From assembly GCA_045602425.1 (NCBI GenBank), contig JAZSBO010000026.1, positions 1-64,000 of the forward strand: a stretch of DNA of 64,000 nt. The letters are read 5' to 3'. The position numbers were made by a program, and so were the translations under genes. The notes beneath the pieces were generated by a model. It was not told the origin of the DNA and made no database searches. It was given only the letters and a program-made list of their open reading frames with translations. Below are positions 61,618-64,000 of the stretch, one piece after another. The DNA is from RGIG9608 sp045602425 (GTDB lineage Bacteria > Bacteroidota > Bacteroidia > Bacteroidales > Paludibacteraceae). The first letter of the stretch is position 1; every line of letters begins with the position of its first letter.

Positions 61618-62904
61618 ATGAGTATAAAAGATTTATACAGCCTATTTTTAAAGTATCCTCACATTACAACCGACAGTAGAAATTGCCCCGAGAATTCAAT
61701 TTTCTTCGCATTAAAAGGAGACAACTTTGACGGAAATATCTTTGCAGAAAAAGCACTCGAGAACGGAGCTTCTATTGCAGTGATAGACAATCCTTCGTAC
61801 AAAAAAGATAGTCGTTTTATTCTTGTTGACAACACATTAAAGTCGCTTCGCGAATTAGCAGCTCATCATCGTCAACAACTCAACATTCCAATAATTGGGA
61901 TTACGGGAACAAATGGGAAAACTACAACAAAGGAACTAACTGCGGCCGTTTTAAGTAAAAAATACAACACCCTCTACACGCAAGGCAATTTAAACAATCA
62001 CATAGGAGTCCCCTTAACATTGCTTAAACTAACTAAAGATCACGAAATTGCTATTATAGAGATGGGTGCCAACCATTCCGGAGAAATCAAAGATTCTGTT
62101 GATTTGGTATGCCCTACTCACGGAATAATAACAAACGTAGGGAAAGCACATATTGAAGGATTTGGTTCTTTTGAGAATATTGTCAAAACAAAAGCTGAAC
62201 TCTACGATTTTTTACGAGAAAATCATGGCGAAATATTTATCAACAAAGACAATCCGCATCTAAACAACATTGCTTTAAAATTACCACAACAAACATACGC
62301 TATAAACAATTCTTCAGCTAACATTACGGGAAAAATAATCGACTGCAATCCATTTGTTAGTGTAAAGTGGACGTTTGATAGTATTTCGTACGAAACAAAA
62401 ACTCACTTGATAGGCAACTACAACCTCGAAAATATTTTAGCGGCGATTTGCATCGGCAACTACTTTGGAGTCTACCCTGAAAATATCAGTCAAGCAATAA
62501 GTGAATACATCCCACAAAACAATCGATCGCAACTAACAAAAACAGAAAAGAACCAACTTATTGTTGACACCTACAATGCCAATCCGACAAGTATGGAGGC
62601 TGCCTTGATAAATTTTAATGAGATAAAAAATGTTTCACAGAAAGCTGTCTTACTTGGTGATATGTTAGAGTTAGGATATGAAAGCAAACAAGAGCATTTA
62701 CGAATAGTAGAACTTATAGATAAACTTCAACTCAAAGCCTTTTTAGTAGGAAAAGAATTTTCTGCAATTAATCAAAATCATCAGACATTCCTATCAGTTG
62801 ATGATTTTATAACGTGGGTAAAAGAGAATAAACTAACAGATTATACCTTACTAATAAAAGGTTCACATGGTATTCATCTCGAAAAAGCAATTCAATATTT
62901 ATAA
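61618..62904 (+). CDS. murF: UDP-N-acetylmuramoyl-tripeptide--D-alanyl-D-alanine ligase
   Basis: MurF adds D-Ala-D-Ala to the peptidoglycan precursor. Marks: TTDSRNCPENSIFFALKG at the N-terminus, the ATP loop IGITGTNGKTTTKEL, AIIEMGANHSGEI, and TYNANPTSMEAAL in the C-terminal domain. It has 428 residues. The start ATG is at 61618. It shares one base with the following gene (stop TAATG). Confidence 0.95.
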   Translation: MSIKDLYSLFLKYPHITTDSRNCPENSIFFALKGDNFDGNIFAEKALENGASIAVIDNPSYKKDSRFILVDNTLKSLRELAAHHRQQLNIPIIGITGTNGKTTTKELTAAVLSKKYNTLYTQGNLNNHIGVPLTLLKLTKDHEIAIIEMGANHSGEIKDSVDLVCPTHGIITNVGKAHIEGFGSFENIVKTKAELYDFLRENHGEIFINKDNPHLNNIALKLPQQTYAINNSSANITGKIIDCNPFVSVKWTFDSISYETKTHLIGNYNLENILAAICIGNYFGVYPENISQAISEYIPQNNRSQLTKTEKNQLIVDTYNANPTSMEAALINFNEIKNVSQKAVLLGDMLELGYESKQEHLRIVELIDKLQLKAFLVGKEFSAINQNHQTFLSVDDFITWVKENKLTDYTLLIKGSHGIHLEKAIQYL

Positions 62905-63347
62905 TGAAAAAGTTTATTTTCGTAATTTTAATATTTTTTGCTTGTTCGTGCGAGAATTTCAACCGAAAAACACCAATCCCAGATACTCCTGTATCAATGG
63001 AATTACATCTCTTACGCGATGCTCCTGAGTTGATCAGTATTGGCAATTATAAAATTTACACAAAACCTCCTTACATTTATCAATATATTGGGTTTGGGGG
63101 GATATTGCTTTTTCATGATTTTAACGACGAAATATCGGCATTTGACCTTGCCTGCCCCCATGAGGCTAACAATAACATTAGAGTTGACTCGCTTAACGCA
63201 GCAGGCATTGTTACTTGTCGCAAATGCTTCACTTCTTACGATGTAAGTTTTGGATTAGGACATCCAATTAACGGAGTCTCAATGTTTGGTTTAAGAAAAT
63301 ATAAAGTACGAGCCTCTGGCGATATTATTCGTATTACACGCAATTAA
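62904..63347 (+). CDS. Rieske-like lipoprotein with a CxH...CxxC site
   Basis: A lipobox (FFACSC, Cys15 or so) is followed by a Rieske-type beta fold. The first metal motif is CPH (LACPHEANN) and the second CRKC where a Rieske cluster would have CxxH. This makes a Zn ribbon or an unusual FeS site possible. It overlaps murF by one base; a helix-hairpin-helix gene follows 5 bases after. The family is common in Bacteroidetes; function unknown. Confidence 0.75.
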   Translation: MKKFIFVILIFFACSCENFNRKTPIPDTPVSMELHLLRDAPELISIGNYKIYTKPPYIYQYIGFGGILLFHDFNDEISAFDLACPHEANNNIRVDSLNAAGIVTCRKCFTSYDVSFGLGHPINGVSMFGLRKYKVRASGDIIRITRN

Positions 63348-63352
63348 ATACT

Positions 63353-64000
63353 ATGCCAAAAAATTTCTTCTTTTTCTCAAAAGGACAACGTGTCGCAATC
63401 ATAACACTATTAATTTTAATAGTTGTTATAATTATTGCAGACTACACGCTCTCCCTCTGGGCTCCACAACCAAAATCATTCTATGATGAAACATTTGCCA
63501 AAGAAATCCGTGCTTTTGAAGAAGAAATAAATGCTGCAAAAAAGGCAATTGAAAATAACAAAAAAGCATTCCCCTCTGAAAAATTCCAAAAAGAAGAAAT
63601 GCAAAAAACTATAATCCTATTTGCATTTGATCCAAATACGCTCGATTCTACAGGATTCATTGCTTTAGGCTTAAAACCTTGGATTACATCAAATATATTA
63701 AAATACAGAGAGAAAGGAGGACGTTTTAAAACTTCCGAAGATTTTGGAAAAATTTATGGAATAGATACCAAAATGTTTTCTACACTACAGCCTTTTATTA
63801 CAATAGAAGAAACTCCTACAGAAGAAACAGAAATTGCAATTCCAGATATTATCATTGAACTAAACTCTGCCGACACAACACAACTTGCAACAATAATGAA
63901 AAAAGGACTTGCTAAACGTATTGTTGGATACAGGAAAACACTTGGAGGATATTATTCTTTAGAGCAACTAAAAGAAGTTTACAACATTACGGATGAAGAT
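63353..64000 (+). CDS. Helix-hairpin-helix domain protein (truncated by window end)
   Basis: An N-terminal membrane helix (VAIITLLILIVVIIIADYTL) is followed by an acidic helical linker and then a first ComEA-type helix-hairpin-helix (FDPNTLDSTGFIALGL, then ILKYREKGGRFKTSED) and a second (IELNSADTTQLATIM, then IVGYRKTLGGYYSLEQLKEV). Such proteins are membrane-anchored DNA-binding proteins. The 216 codons seen run off the window end. Confidence 0.88.
   Translation, partial: MPKNFFFFSKGQRVAIITLLILIVVIIIADYTLSLWAPQPKSFYDETFAKEIRAFEEEINAAKKAIENNKKAFPSEKFQKEEMQKTIILFAFDPNTLDSTGFIALGLKPWITSNILKYREKGGRFKTSEDFGKIYGIDTKMFSTLQPFITIEETPTEETEIAIPDIIIELNSADTTQLATIMKKGLAKRIVGYRKTLGGYYSLEQLKEVYNITDED

Overview
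The window is about one third GC and looks like the chromosome of a Bacteroidales-type Bacteroidetes. The evidence is the gene neighbourhoods sppA-lpxK-punA and hpt-adk-obg, the DUF1599 / BT_3928-type / tpiA cluster, the many short lipoproteins with a Cys lipobox, and promoters that match the Bacteroidetes consensus (TTTG, 19-21 bp, TAnnTTTG) rather than the sigma70 consensus. Ribosome binding sites are mostly weak.

Bases 1 to about 33,293 are the right-hand part of an integrated virus-like mobile element. It ends at a 45-base copy of the 3' end of a tRNA-Val(UAC) gene (33294-33338), which is the attachment site. The left end, with the complete tRNA and presumably the integrase, lies outside the window. 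The element has three parts. (a) Positions 83-8852 hold an early region of many small, overlapping genes: HTH and excisionase-like regulators, a zinc-ribbon protein, a J-domain protein, a DUF6291 replication-type protein, a candidate one-piece spanin, a YopX protein and a standalone RelA/SpoT (p)ppGpp-synthetase-type protein. (b) Positions 8895-31966 hold one long late operon. It is preceded by a terminator, five 10-bp phased repeats and a promoter. It encodes a transglutaminase-fold protein, a 977-residue lysine-rich protein, many proteins with a single membrane segment, a probable capsid protein, small beta-rich proteins, a fibre with a glycosyltransferase, a holin-like protein, a T7-lysozyme-type amidase, an N6-methylase-like protein, a 1372-residue strawberry-notch helicase and a RecA-like ATPase. 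(c) A Fic protein has its own promoter next to the attachment site. I see no terminase, portal, tape measure, sheath or tail tube. With so many small membrane proteins among the structural genes, the best reading is a tailless, perhaps membrane-containing temperate phage of a type I do not recognise. A structured RNA on the minus strand (about 24712-24852), with a near-perfect promoter and terminator, lies between the lysis and DNA-processing parts.

Bases 33,391-64,000 are chromosome: DUF2147, a frameshifted patatin phospholipase, punA, lpxK, sppA, a FadL-like outer-membrane protein, two Na/Pi cotransporter paralogues, tpiA, apbE, a dolichol-phosphate-mannose-synthase-type glycosyltransferase, rnr, hpt, adk, obg, a CPBP protease, aroA and murF. 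Between the two Na/Pi paralogues sits a restriction island in which a Dam-type methylase has lost its C-terminus exactly where a DpnI-type endonuclease gene begins. DpnI cuts only methylated GATC, so loss of the methylase fits. I count only 4 GATC sites in the whole element against about 31 in the adjacent chromosome, so element and restriction system may be linked by selection.
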